Positions 27,750 through 36,896 of a DNA stretch of 64,000 bases are shown here, piece by piece. The position numbers and the translations under genes are program-made. Numbering within the stretch: the stretch's first letter is position 1; every line of letters starts with the position of its first letter. This stretch comes from Burkholderia sp. Bp9143. Its GTDB lineage: Bacteria > Pseudomonadota > Gammaproteobacteria > Burkholderiales > Burkholderiaceae. The notes beneath the pieces are model-generated. The model made no database searches, was not told where the DNA came from, and saw only the letters and a program-made list of their open reading frames with translations. The DNA is taken from positions 1 through 64,000 of the forward strand of contig NZ_QTPO01000039.1 in NCBI RefSeq assembly GCF_003853645.1, given 5' to 3'.

Positions 27750-29039
27750 TCAGGCCCGGTCGAAGGGGTTGCTCAGCACGATCGTGTCCTCGCGCTCGGC
27801 GCCGGTCGTGATCATCGACACGGGCACGCCCGCGACCGCCTCGACGCGCGCGATGAAATCCTGTGCGGCACGCGGCAGCGCCGCGCGCTCGCGCACGCCC
27901 TTCACGGTGCCGTCCCACCCGGCGAACGTTTCGTAGACGGGCGTTGCGCGCGCCTGCGCATCGAGGCTTGCGGGCAGATGGTCGACGCGTGCGCCGTCGA
28001 GTTCGTAGCCGACGCACAGCTCGATCGACGCGAAGCCATCGAGCACGTCGAGCTTGGTGAGCGCGAGCGAGTCGATGCCCGAGATCCGGACGGCCTGCCG
28101 CAATTGCGCGGCATCGAGCCATCCGCAGCGGCGCGGCCGGCCCGTGTTGACGCCGAATTCCTGTCCGCGTGCACGCAGCGTTTCGCCGGTGGCGTCGGTC
28201 AGTTCGGTGAGGAACGGGCCGCCACCGACGCGCGTCGCGTACGCCTTGGTCACGCCCAGCACATGGCCGAGTTTCGATGCGCCGAGACCCGTGCCGGCCG
28301 CCGCGGCCGATGCGACGGTGCCCGACGACGTCACGAACGGATACGTGCCCCAGTCGATGTCGAGCATCACGGCCTGCGAGCCCTCGAACAGGATGCGTTC
28401 GCCGCGGTCGTTCGCCTCGTTGAGGTCGGCCCACACGGGACGCACGAACGGCAGGATCTTGGGCGCGATGTCGACCAGCGTTGCCAACATCGCGTCGCGC
28501 GAACACGGCTCGAGCCCCAGGCCGCGGAACCATGCATTGTGGTGATCGACCAGCACGTCGAGCTTGTCGGCAAGACGGCCCGGCTCCGCCAGATCGGCGA
28601 TCCGCAGCCCGCGGCGCCCGACCTTGTCCTCGTAGGCAGGCCCGATCCCGCGCAGCGTGGTGCCGATGGATTCGCGACGCAGACGCTCCTGCGCCTGGTC
28701 GATCGCACGGTGAATCGGCAGGACCAGCGTGGCGTTCTCCGCGATCGACAGATTGTCCGGCGTCACCGACAGCCCGAGCGCGGCCATCCGCCCGATCTCG
28801 GCCAGCAGCGCTTCCGGATCGAGCGCCACGCCGTTGCCGATTACGCCACGCTTGCCGCGCACGATGCCGCTCGGCAGCAGCGCGAGCTTGTACGTCTTGT
28901 CGCCGACAACCAGCGTATGGCCCGCATTGTGGCCGCCGTTGTAGCGGGCGACGAGATCGGCCTGCGCCGCCAGCCAGTCCACGACGCGCCCCTTGCCTTC
29001 GTCACCCCATTGGGCGCCCACCACCACCACGTTCGGCAT
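27750..29039 (-). CDS. purA: Adenylosuccinate synthetase (secondary copy)
   Basis: 429 aa with all main PurA motifs. These are the P-loop GAQWGDEGKGR at residues 8-18, then NGGHNAGHTLV, GTTLRGIGPAYEDK, DIDWGTYPFVTSS and the base-recognition TKLDVLDG. It catalyses GTP-dependent conversion of IMP and aspartate to adenylosuccinate. Burkholderia normally carry the housekeeping purA on chromosome 1, so this copy near a secondary origin is probably a paralogue. It stands alone, divergent from a LysR gene with a perfect palindrome between them, which suggests conditional expression. The start at 29039 matches the family; the 11 extra upstream codons do not. Confidence 0.92.
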   Translation of the reverse strand: MPNVVVVGAQWGDEGKGRVVDWLAAQADLVARYNGGHNAGHTLVVGDKTYKLALLPSGIVRGKRGVIGNGVALDPEALLAEIGRMAALGLSVTPDNLSIAENATLVLPIHRAIDQAQERLRRESIGTTLRGIGPAYEDKVGRRGLRIADLAEPGRLADKLDVLVDHHNAWFRGLGLEPCSRDAMLATLVDIAPKILPFVRPVWADLNEANDRGERILFEGSQAVMLDIDWGTYPFVTSSGTVASAAAAGTGLGASKLGHVLGVTKAYATRVGGGPFLTELTDATGETLRARGQEFGVNTGRPRRCGWLDAAQLRQAVRISGIDSLALTKLDVLDGFASIELCVGYELDGARVDHLPASLDAQARATPVYETFAGWDGTVKGVRERAALPRAAQDFIARVEAVAGVPVSMITTGAEREDTIVLSNPFDRA

Positions 29040-29149
29040 GCTCCATACTCCATGTGAAAAATCCAGACACACATTTCGGCCGTATCGGCCTCTTGTGTGC
29101 CATATTGGCGGAGCAGGACGACCCGATCAAACGATTAAACCTGAGCATT

Positions 29150-29170
29150 CGCGTGAGTAAATTTCACGCG
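29150..29170. promoter_or_regulatory. Perfect palindrome between purA and LysR genes
   Basis: CGCGTGA, seven A/T-rich bases, TCACGCG. It sits 10 bp before the LysR start and about 110 bp before purA. It is a good candidate LysR-box for autoregulation and control of purA. Confidence 0.6.
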
Positions 29171-29179
29171 ACACGACGA

Positions 29180-30085
29180 ATGGCCCGACGACTCCCTCCG
29201 TTGAATTCGCTGCGTGCGTTCGAAGCCGCGGCCCGACTCGGCAGTTTCACGCTCGCCGCCGACGAGCTGTGCGTGACGCATGGCGCGATCAGCCGGCATG
29301 TCCAGCAACTGGAGACATGGCTCGGCCGGCCGCTGTTCGAACGGCACAACCGGCGGGTCGAACTGACCGATGCCGGTCGCGCGTACCTCGCCGAGGTCGG
29401 TGCATCGTTCGACCGGATCGCGGTCGCCACCGCGCAGCATTTCGGCCAGGGGCAGCAGCGCGTGCTGCGCGTCAGCGCGCCCGCGACGTTTTCGCTGCGC
29501 TGGCTCGTGCCGAAGCTGTCGTCGTTCCAGGTTGCGCATCCGGCCATCGAGGTACGGCTGTCGACGTCGAACGAGCCGATCGAGAAGCTGCGCGACAAGG
29601 TCGACCTGATCGTCCGCGGCGGTCCGCAGGCAATAGACGGATATGTCGCCGAGGAATTCCTGTCCGAAGTCCGGCTGCCCGTATGCGCGCCGAAACTGCT
29701 CGAGGGCAGGCCGTTGCGTACGCCGGCCGATCTCGCCGGCTTCACGCTGCTGCATGCGGCGACTTATCCCCGCATGTGGCCCGAGTGGCTCGCGGCGGCC
29801 GGGCACGCGAATCTGGTGCCGCGGCATTCGCTCACGCTCGAGCATTTCTATCTGACACTGCAAGGCGCGCTCGACGGCCTCGGCGTCGCGATGGGGCCGA
29901 TCGCGCTCGTCGCGGACGACATTGCCGAAGGTCGGCTGGTGCAGCCGTTCAGCGAACCGGCACTGCCGCCGTGGCGCTACTTCACTTACGTGGCGGCCGC
30001 TCGCGCGGAGGACGAAGCCGTGCGGGCATTCAAGGATTGGCTGAAAGCGACGGGGAGCGCGGCGGCAGCGGACGCGCGGCGCTGA
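29180..30085 (+). CDS. LysR-family regulator (GcvA-like)
   Basis: 301 aa. It begins RRLPPLNSLRAFEAAARLGS, the signature of the GcvA/AmpR subgroup. The helix-turn-helix follows (AADELCVTHGAISRHVQQLE), then the substrate domain with STSNEPIEKLRDKVDLIVRG and GVAMGPIALV. Start 29180 lies immediately after the palindrome; the long upstream frame is antisense to purA. Divergent transcription suggests purA as a target. Confidence 0.88.
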   Translation: MARRLPPLNSLRAFEAAARLGSFTLAADELCVTHGAISRHVQQLETWLGRPLFERHNRRVELTDAGRAYLAEVGASFDRIAVATAQHFGQGQQRVLRVSAPATFSLRWLVPKLSSFQVAHPAIEVRLSTSNEPIEKLRDKVDLIVRGGPQAIDGYVAEEFLSEVRLPVCAPKLLEGRPLRTPADLAGFTLLHAATYPRMWPEWLAAAGHANLVPRHSLTLEHFYLTLQGALDGLGVAMGPIALVADDIAEGRLVQPFSEPALPPWRYFTYVAAARAEDEAVRAFKDWLKATGSAAAADARR

Positions 30086-30418
30086 CTGAGTCGGCTGCGG
30101 TCGGTCAGTTGGTGCGGTTTCGAGCGCGCCGTTGCGCCGGCCCGAATTGCTTGTGCATGAATGTCTATCGTCTCACGATTCATGCGACGATTTTCGTATT
30201 CTGTAGGATTCCTCTGAGATTGGATATGGTGGACTCCCGACTCGTTCATGGAGGGCAGGAAGGTTCGACGCATGTCGAATTGCTCATCCAAAAACAAAGG
30301 ATATCGAATCAATTAATACGGATGCGATGCCTGCATGGTGCGCCCGGACGCGCATCGCATTTCCGCAGCAGAAACGACAAGCCCCGGCTCGAGCCGGGGC
30401 TTGTCGCGCGGTGGACGC
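30086..30418. other. Intergenic region after the LysR gene
   Basis: 333 bp with no gene. The region 30175-30320 is markedly A/T-richer than its neighbours. It ends in the convergent hairpin at 30376-30405. Confidence 0.5.
30376..30405 (-). terminator. Hairpin at the end of the DUF4148 gene
   Basis: GACAAGCCCCGGCT and its reverse complement abut with a minimal loop, 13 bp past the leftward gene. The T-tract on the minus strand is short (GTTTC), so the terminator may be modest or serve both converging genes. Confidence 0.55.
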
Positions 30419-30736
30419 TTATTGGCTTGCGCCAGCGGCGCCGGCCGCCTTCTTTTCGGCGTTCTGCAGGTTCTGCGGATAATTCGGATCGTTGGCCGCC
30501 GGCTTGTAGCCGGCATCTTCAAGTTTCTTCAGTTCCGCGTTGTTCTTCGCGCGCGCTGCCTTGTGTTCGGCTTTGCGTTTTGCTCGTGCTGCCTTGCGTG
30601 CTTCAGCCTTCGCGGCCTTCGCATCCTGTGCAGCCGGTGCGCTGGCGTCGGTCTGCGCGAACACCGGAGCGGCCGAGCCGAAGAGGAACGCTGCTGCCGT
30701 AGCAGCCAGCGTCAGTTTTTTGATCTGGATTCGCAT
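30419..30736 (-). CDS. DUF4148-like exported protein, lysine/alanine-rich
   Basis: 105 aa. A signal peptide (about residues 1-27, cleavage VFA-Q) precedes a very basic Ala/Lys/Arg helical stretch, then the DUF4148-like C-terminus AELKKLEDAGYKPAANDPNY with PQNLQNAE. The basic linker is unusual for the family and could bind nucleic acid or the envelope. Ribosome site AGAGAG is weak. It is the last gene before the origin region. Confidence 0.75.
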   Translation of the reverse strand: MRIQIKKLTLAATAAAFLFGSAAPVFAQTDASAPAAQDAKAAKAEARKAARAKRKAEHKAARAKNNAELKKLEDAGYKPAANDPNYPQNLQNAEKKAAGAAGASQ

Positions 30737-32083
30737 CGCTGAACTCTCTTTTCTGATTAGTCAAGGATTGAAAGCACATCGAGATACCGCCCCTGCCCCT
30801 GATCGGTCTTCATGTCGCGATCAGGGCTTTTGCATCATAACCGCGTTGTAAAAAATGTGGCGCCATCGTGCGCACATTCCCGGGATACACGTATGGGATA
30901 CGTCGTATCGTCACGTGTCCCGCGTGCCCGTCCGATCCTCGTTGCGCCGGGACCACGGCAATGCATCGCGCCCGGGAATCACGCGACGGGCACGACCGGG
31001 GCAACCGTGTGACGAAGCGAATTGTTCCGTCGATACGATGCGGGTTGCCGATGAAGATGAGATCCGTTTCGGCGCTTCGCGCGCTCGTACGAGGCCAACT
31101 GTTTCACCCGTGGAATCTGCTGCTCGCACAACGCGATCGCCGCCTCATGAGCGGGACATGCGCCGGAATCGAGGACCCATGCTGCGTTCGCTATCGCGCG
31201 AACGACAGTTCCTCCCATAAACAACCACGATTCATTCTGTGCCGAGTCCGCCCCGTTCCGCTGCATGTCGACCCGATACGGTGCGAACGATCGGGTAACC
31301 GATCGCCGCATGCATGGTTACCTGTCCGGCACGATACGTCTCCATTTGTGGGAGATGACGTTTGCGGGCAAAGACGACATCTGCCGCACAAGGTGAACGC
31401 TTCGATCGGCATTCGTTCACGATTGCGCAAGGGCATCACGCGAACGGTCGCATGTGCGAATGCGCGGCGCGCGTCATCGTGCCGACGTCACGAAGAGTCT
31501 TGAGCCTGTGCGACGAGGACGCCCGCACGTCCGGCGCTGGGTGCATGGCTCACAGCTTTTCCATCGGGTGCCCGGGTCTTGTGTGGACGTGCCACGCGAA
31601 CGGTTTATCAATCCGAGAGCACCTTGTCGGTGAGCTTTTACAGGACCCGCCGACGTCCGGCGGTGAGAATTTTCGGGATTCGAATGCCGATCTGGTGAGG
31701 GTGAGCTTTGTTGACGGCGCTCGCCTCACGTTCGGGGCAATGCCGCAATCGCCGTGCTCGAGCCACCCTTGATCGCCGTCTCGCCGGCACAGGGATGCGA
31801 TTCTTGTCCAGCCGATCGCGACACAGTACCGATTCCGGTACCGCCCAAAGGTAGAAAACTGCGAGGCTGAATGAGCGAAGCAAGAGCCAGGGGATGGGGT
31901 CCGAGCACAGGTCGCTGACTGAAAAGTGCCGGATAGGCCGGCGCGCGATAGCCGAAGACTTATCCACGCAAGCGCCGGCACAGACGCCAAAAAAACTGCT
32001 TGCGGATGGATTCCGACGATTTCTCACTGCTGTGAGGGAAGCCGGCGATATTCCCGTGTCGGTGGCGACGGCCGTTGCCTGCG
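30737..32083. other. Gene-poor stretch left of the origin
   Basis: About 1.35 kb in which no frame shows clear coding character; several overlapping open frames look spurious. The best candidate is a minus-strand frame 30979-31266 (96 aa, containing PAHEAAIALCEQQIPRVKQL), at low confidence. An isolated iteron-like sequence in reverse orientation occurs at 31213-31229 (ends TTTATGGGA on the minus strand). A DnaA-box-like TTATCCACG lies at 31960-31968. Confidence 0.5.
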
Positions 32084-33290
32084 GGTAATCCCTGATGGGA
32101 AACATACCGCTGTGGGCGTTTCCCGATCCCATAGATGGGAACCTATGCCCTGAAAACGTCGATTCCTTCCCATAAGTTTCTACGTTTGAGCACTTGTTAG
32201 TGGGTACTTACCTCCGTGGGAAGCCTTGTCAGGACTGGAAGGCCTACAGAATAAGGGCAAATATCGGGCGGTTCCACAGGCCGGAGGCCCAGATTGCTGT
32301 GCTTGTCGACCTTCTTGGTTCGCTTTGGTAGCGATTTATGGGGGCTGTTTTTCTGCACAGGCACACGTGTGTTTACATCTTTGGTAAACAACGTTTACTT
32401 CTTTAACTACTTTTAGACGGCTCACAGCCTTGCCTGACAAGGGTTTGACAGGGGTTCGGTACCCATTTATGGGGGCACAGGCGGAAGAGTATGGGGCTTC
32501 AGGTCTGTGGATTTGGGGAATCGGGTACCGAGTTGTGGGAAATAGGGGTTGTGGATATGGGGCACGCGTAGCCTGTTATGGGATTTGGGCCCAAAAACGC
32601 TTCAGGTAGCCCTCTATGGGGGAATCCATTGGTAGCCATTTATGGTGCGTTCTTGCGGATCTGCCAACGGTGCCGGGCACAGCATTTTATGTTGGGTTGC
32701 CGGTTATGGGGCGGATTTCAGGTAGTTCTTTATGGGGGCCTGCATTGAGCGCATGATCCCGTTTTGCTCGCTCCTTCGGTTGCAGGGTCCCATAAACAGG
32801 ATAAGCCCGGCGGAAAGGTTACCTTCTGTGGGGAAATTTGAAGGTAGTCATCCATGGGAAACATTTTCGGCTGCCGAGCATGCATGAAGACAAAACGCCA
32901 GGCCGGTGGATTTCGACAGGTACCCGTTCATGGGATGCATCAAAGGTAGTGTGTTATGGGAGGATGCCGATCGTGTTGCACGGCACCACGAATCGGGTTC
33001 GCAAATCCCGTTCCGATCGATTGTTTCCCATGAATGGGTACCTTCAGTTGGGCAAGTCCTGTGCCGGATCCTGGTGACAGACCGCACAGGTAGCAGCCTT
33101 TGGGAGCTGTTTTTGGCCGAAAGGTATATGGATATGGGGCCCCGCACAAATCAAAAAACTGGAATTTTTCCTTTTGTGACGCTGAGTTAGCAGCGATAGT
33201 GAAAGTAATGCTGGAGAAAGAGACGTTGCTCGGCGGCTTGAAAAGGTATAAAGTCCGCCATCAACACGGTCACCTTCTCCGGACATCACG
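31960..33290. other. Probable replication origin of the secondary replicon
   Basis: This non-coding segment directly upstream of rep combines several origin features. There are about 17 iterons, DnaA-box-like sequences (TTATCCACG at 31960; TGTGGATAT at 32550), and two A/T-rich patches suitable for unwinding (32371-32416 and 33148-33178). A GTTTAC/GTAAAC inverted repeat lies at 32371-32389. A possible rep promoter has -10 TATAAA at 33247-33252. The layout is that of iteron-controlled plasmid and chromid origins. Confidence 0.8.
32084..33139. repeat. Iteron array, 17-bp repeats (Rep-binding sites)
   Basis: Consensus GGTAnYCnnTTATGGGR. Plus-strand copies begin at 32084, 32327, 32458, 32502 (weak), 32524, 32567, 32605, 32631, 32695, 32721, 32817, 32843, 32919, 32945, 33089 and 33123. 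Minus-strand copies lie at 32127-32143, 32168-32184 and 33026-33042. A half-match in reverse is at 32788-32804. Best examples are GGTAGCGATTTATGGGG (32327) and GGTAGCCATTTATGGTG (32631). Spacing is irregular, from 9 to about 170 bp, and both orientations occur. Confidence 0.85.
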
Positions 33291-34607
33291 ATGCCGCGCA
33301 AGCCCGCAATCAAAGGCTCCGACAAGCAGGTTTCGCTATTTCAGACGCCCGAGCCTCCCGATCTTCTGCGCAAGGCGGTCCAGGCAATCCATATCGCTCC
33401 GAAGTCCGGAAAGATCGGTCTGCAGCAGCGCAAGATGTTCAGCTCGCTGATCAAGAACGCCCTTCGTCAGGAAGCGTTCGAGCCCGGCCGGACGAGTTTC
33501 TCGATCTCGATCGCCGCGCTCTCGCACGAAAGCGGGTTGAACAGCAACAACACGAAGTACGTGAAGGACACGGTCAACTCGCTGATCAGTACCGTCGTCA
33601 ACTGGGACTACCTGGCCGCGGACCGCTCGACGGTGTGGAAGGCGTCGGGCCTGCTCGCCGGCGCCGAGCTCGAGCAATCGGTGCTGAAGTACAGTTTCTC
33701 CGATCAGATTCGCAGCGAGCTGCTCAATCCGGAGATCTACGCGCTCATCGATATGCGGATCGCGCGCGAGTTTCGGCGCTCGCACTCGCTTGCCCTATGG
33801 GAAAACACGGTGCGCTACGAGGGGATCGGCATCACGGCGAAGATTCCGCTGCCAAAATTCCGTGATCTCATCCTCGGTCAGGACAAGGCATCGCAGTCGT
33901 ACAAGGAGTACAAGCTCTTCAAGAGCAAGGTCCTGGTGCCGTGCATTCAGGAGGTGAACGAAGTTTCCGACCATATGCTCGAACTGATCGAACACAAGTC
34001 AGGTCGCAGCGTGGAGGCCGTCCAGTTCAAGGTGACGCGCAAGCAGAGCGCGGATATGGTCGAGGAAGGCGACGTCAAGAACGAAGCACTCGTCGACGAG
34101 GTCGCCAAGTTCGGCATCCCGCGTTCGGAAGCGCGCCGGTTGATCACGCAGTACGGCGTGCAGCGCATCAAGGCGGCAATCGCCTATACGCTCAATCGGA
34201 CTACGAAGAAGAACGCAGCGCCGGTCGACAACGTCGCCGCGTATTTCCGCAAGGCGCTGACGCACGGCTATACGCTTGCCGACGGGCAGGGGACCGAAAC
34301 GGCCGCGCCGGCAAAGGAATCCGCGCAGAGCAAGCAGGAACAGATTCGCGACAAATACCTGGCTGCGAAGGTCGACGAAGCCGGTGCGTATTTCCGTGAG
34401 CTCGAGATCGACGACCAGACCAAGCTGATCGAGCGCTACAACGAGACGGTGGCCGGTTCGAAGGATCTCACGCTGTCGCCGAAGAAGAAGGCGAGCAAGC
34501 TGGCGCAAACCAGTTTCTTCCGGTGGCTGGCGCTCGATACCTGGGGCGAACCGACCTCGGACGACTTGCTGGAATTCCTGCTGAAAAGCAGCCTCGCGAC
34601 CAACTGA
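33291..34607 (+). CDS. Replication initiator protein (Rep_3 / RepB family)
   Basis: The 438-aa initiator has two winged-helix domains of the Rep_3 superfamily in the first 270 residues. Visible motifs are GLQQRKMFSSLIKNALR, FSISIAALSHESGLNSNN, SHSLALWENTVRYEG and YKEYKLFKSKVLVPCIQEVN. A basic C-terminal region of about 150 residues follows. It should bind the iterons immediately upstream and recruit host DnaA/DnaB to start replication of this replicon. The iterons probably also limit its own expression (handcuffing/autorepression). Residues 23-31 are encoded by the 27-bp segment duplicated at 7511. It faces the parA-parB operon convergently. Confidence 0.9.
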   Translation: MPRKPAIKGSDKQVSLFQTPEPPDLLRKAVQAIHIAPKSGKIGLQQRKMFSSLIKNALRQEAFEPGRTSFSISIAALSHESGLNSNNTKYVKDTVNSLISTVVNWDYLAADRSTVWKASGLLAGAELEQSVLKYSFSDQIRSELLNPEIYALIDMRIAREFRRSHSLALWENTVRYEGIGITAKIPLPKFRDLILGQDKASQSYKEYKLFKSKVLVPCIQEVNEVSDHMLELIEHKSGRSVEAVQFKVTRKQSADMVEEGDVKNEALVDEVAKFGIPRSEARRLITQYGVQRIKAAIAYTLNRTTKKNAAPVDNVAAYFRKALTHGYTLADGQGTETAAPAKESAQSKQEQIRDKYLAAKVDEAGAYFRELEIDDQTKLIERYNETVAGSKDLTLSPKKKASKLAQTSFFRWLALDTWGEPTSDDLLEFLLKSSLATN

Positions 34608-34696
34608 TCAAGGCCTCGCAGCCTGGCATGCGCCGTGCGCCGGATTTCATCCGGCTGCGCCGTGCCATGCAGGTGCGGGGCCTTTGTCTTGCGCGC

Positions 34697-35728
34697 CTAC
34701 TTTTGCGCGGCTGCCGCCAGTTCAGCGACGTATGCGTCGATTACGGTCTTGAGCCGGTCGGCGAGTGCTTCCTGGTGGGACGTATCGACGCCCTTCAGTT
34801 GCAGATCCAGACGCCCGTCCGGATAGGTCTTCAGCTGACCGATCGCGCGTGATTCGAGCGCGAAATCGTGACGCGCGCTGTAGCGCGTGCGCCCCGTCTT
34901 CTTGTTGCCGTCGCTCTGCGCGCGCAGGAAATTCTCGAGGTCGCGTACCGACTTCTTCCGGTCGATCACCGCCGTGAGCAGACGGTCGGCAGCCGGTTCG
35001 CCCAGGCGTTCGAAAATCAGCTTCAGGAAGTACGCCGCCTGCAGGCCGACCACATCGTTCGCGCTGGCCATCCGTTCGAGCAGTGTATTGGGCAGTGCGT
35101 TCAGCGACAGCGTCTTGCTGATCGACGCCTTGTCCTTGCCGATCTTTTCCGCGAGCGTGTTCTGGTCGGGGAAGACCTTTTCATCGAGAAGGCGCTTCCA
35201 CGCGACCGCATCGTCGAAGATCGTCTGGCGCTCGTGATCGTGGTTGGCGCGATACGCGATCGTATAGAGCTGCTCGGGCGTGTGGTCCGTGCGGAACGTC
35301 GCGTCGATCGTTTCGTCGCCGTTGATGCTCGTCGCGCGCAGGCGGCGTTGCCCGTCGATCACGACGAGCTTGCCGGGAAAGTCCGGGAGACGCGTGACCT
35401 TGATCGGCTCGATCTGCCCTTCCCGCTTCAGCGTCAGTGCGAGCTCGTGCAGGCTCGACTCCGAATAGAACACGCGCGGGTTGAACGGGTTCGGGATGCA
35501 GTCCTTGACCGCGACCTTCTGCGGCGCGCCGAGGTCGATCGCGTCGGCGGGTGTGGCCGAGGTCGGGGCGACGGAGGGGGCGGCTTCGACGGTGGGATTC
35601 GACGCGGGCGTCGGCTCGGGCAGGCGCGTTTCCAGCGCCGCGTTTTCCTGCGCGAGCCCGCGCAGCAGGCCGGCCGCGAGATGCAGGTTGCCGGTCGGCT
35701 TCTTCTCTTTCGATGTGTCCTTAGCCAT
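34697..35728 (-). CDS. parB: ParB-family partition protein
   Basis: 343 aa. The N-terminal ParB/Spo0J domain carries IPNPFNPRVFYSESSLHELA, then EGQIEPIKVTRLPD and the CTPase-type VIDGQRRLRA block. The central helix-turn-helix is TLAEKIGKDKASISKTLSLN. The C-terminal region provides dimerisation. It loads on parS sites and works with ParA to segregate the replicon. The start overlaps the parA stop by 8 bp (ATGGCTAA), so the two are one operon. The expected targets are the six GTTGTCACGTGACAAC-like sites in this window. Confidence 0.92.
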   Translation of the reverse strand: MAKDTSKEKKPTGNLHLAAGLLRGLAQENAALETRLPEPTPASNPTVEAAPSVAPTSATPADAIDLGAPQKVAVKDCIPNPFNPRVFYSESSLHELALTLKREGQIEPIKVTRLPDFPGKLVVIDGQRRLRATSINGDETIDATFRTDHTPEQLYTIAYRANHDHERQTIFDDAVAWKRLLDEKVFPDQNTLAEKIGKDKASISKTLSLNALPNTLLERMASANDVVGLQAAYFLKLIFERLGEPAADRLLTAVIDRKKSVRDLENFLRAQSDGNKKTGRTRYSARHDFALESRAIGQLKTYPDGRLDLQLKGVDTSHQEALADRLKTVIDAYVAELAAAAQK

Positions 35729-36416
35729 GAGCGGCTCCAGTAGCGCGCGTCGACGCGATGTATTGGGCCATTTCGGTGACCAGCCTCTCGATTTCCGAGC
35801 GGGCTTCCTTCAGCCCCTTCAGGTATCGATTGTGATGATGGATCGTGGTGCCGAGGGCGAACGTCTGCCGATAGACCTCGCGCTGCGCGATCTGGCTGTC
35901 GAGCAGATGCTCCCCTATTTCTTCAGCCCTTAGAATTTTTAAAATTTCTTCACGCATTTTAGTTTTTCCATTGACGCTATTCAGCATCAGCGCGGAAGAC
36001 AAATTCGGGTTCCGAACCGCACGCATCGACTCGATCATGCGAATCATCGCGACGGTGCTGTACAGGTCGGCCGGCGACGGGGACAGCGGCACGAGACAGA
36101 AGTCGGCGACTTCGAGCACGGACGCGATGCGCGGGTCTTCCAGGTTACCCGGGCAGTCGACGACGATCACATCGAAATTTGCGTCCTGCTTCTTGATCTC
36201 GCCGCCGATACCGCGACCAGCGGGGGCCAATGATAGAACGGTCATCGGGAGCGTATTTTCCCCGCTCGTGACCCATCTGACCGACGTGCCTTGAGGGTCA
36301 GCATCGATCAAGGCGACCTTGTTGCCGCCGGCCTCGAAGGCCGCCGCGATATTGACGGAGATGGTCGTCTTTCCAGTACCACCTTTTTGATTACTGACGG
36401 CGATCTTGAAAGCCAT
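35721..36416 (-). CDS. parA: ParA-family partition ATPase
   Basis: 231 aa with the deviant Walker A SNQKGGTGKTTISVNIAAAF (residues 8-27), Walker A' ALIDADPQGTSVRW and Walker B VIVVDCPGNL. It lacks the N-terminal operator-binding domain of long plasmid ParAs. ATP-dependent nucleoid binding with ParB drives segregation. Strong ribosome site GGAGGAATTTA. The upstream region holds a palindrome (36488) and parS copies starting 96 bp before the gene, suggesting ParB-dependent control. Confidence 0.93.
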   Translation of the reverse strand: MAFKIAVSNQKGGTGKTTISVNIAAAFEAGGNKVALIDADPQGTSVRWVTSGENTLPMTVLSLAPAGRGIGGEIKKQDANFDVIVVDCPGNLEDPRIASVLEVADFCLVPLSPSPADLYSTVAMIRMIESMRAVRNPNLSSALMLNSVNGKTKMREEILKILRAEEIGEHLLDSQIAQREVYRQTFALGTTIHHHNRYLKGLKEARSEIERLVTEMAQYIASTRATGAAHG

Positions 36417-36487
36417 TAAATTCCTCCAAGGAGTTTTGCGTAATATATGCAGTTGTTGTTGAAAAGTCCAGAAAAGTGTTAGATGAG

Positions 36488-36502
36488 CAGAGAAATTCTC
36501 TG
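36488..36502. promoter_or_regulatory. Perfect 15-bp palindrome upstream of parA
   Basis: CAGAGAAATTCTCTG, 9 bp from the first parS and 71 bp before the parA start. Candidate operator or promoter-proximal site for the partition operon. Confidence 0.4.
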
Positions 36503-36511
36503 ATTGATGTA

Positions 36512-36527
36512 GTTGTCACGTGACAAG
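36512..36527. promoter_or_regulatory. parS site 1
   Basis: GTTGTCACGTGACAAG: one asymmetric end base relative to the full palindrome. It is the closest copy to parA, 96 bp upstream, and so could also mediate autoregulation. Confidence 0.85.
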
Positions 36528-36752
36528 CAGGCCAAATGGCTGGCAAATGATTCGTGATTTGAAATCAAATTAAAAATAGAAACTGATGACGTTTCACACG
36601 AAATGGAATTTGCTAATCGAGCGCTGAGGACTTCAGCGCTGAAAGCAACAAGAAATCACAGTGCGGATTCACGGATGATTTCGTTATTGTTCTGGAAACG
36701 CTGGTGCAGTTCTGCCATCGACTTGCGAGCCGGAACGGCATCGGAATCCGCA

Positions 36753-36768
36753 GTTGTCACGTGACAAG
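36753..36768. promoter_or_regulatory. parS site 2
   Basis: GTTGTCACGTGACAAG, identical to site 1, 241 bp further from parA. Confidence 0.85.
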
Positions 36769-36896
36769 TCGATACGGCTGACAAGGGACCGCAAATGCAC
36801 GTGGATGGGGAGTATGCGGATTCGACGTGCGGTGGTGATTCTGCGGATTTTTCCCTCTTTCCTTTTTAATGCAGTTTGCGCTCAGCTATAACAGCT

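Noticed and set aside
31550-31990. 146-codon minus-strand frame left of the origin
   Set aside because: Composition (many Ser, Cys, Arg), no family and no ribosome site; overlapping frames are equally open.
32084-33139. CRISPR array
   Set aside because: Repeats are 17 bp, variable, unevenly spaced and in both orientations. No cas genes and no leader.
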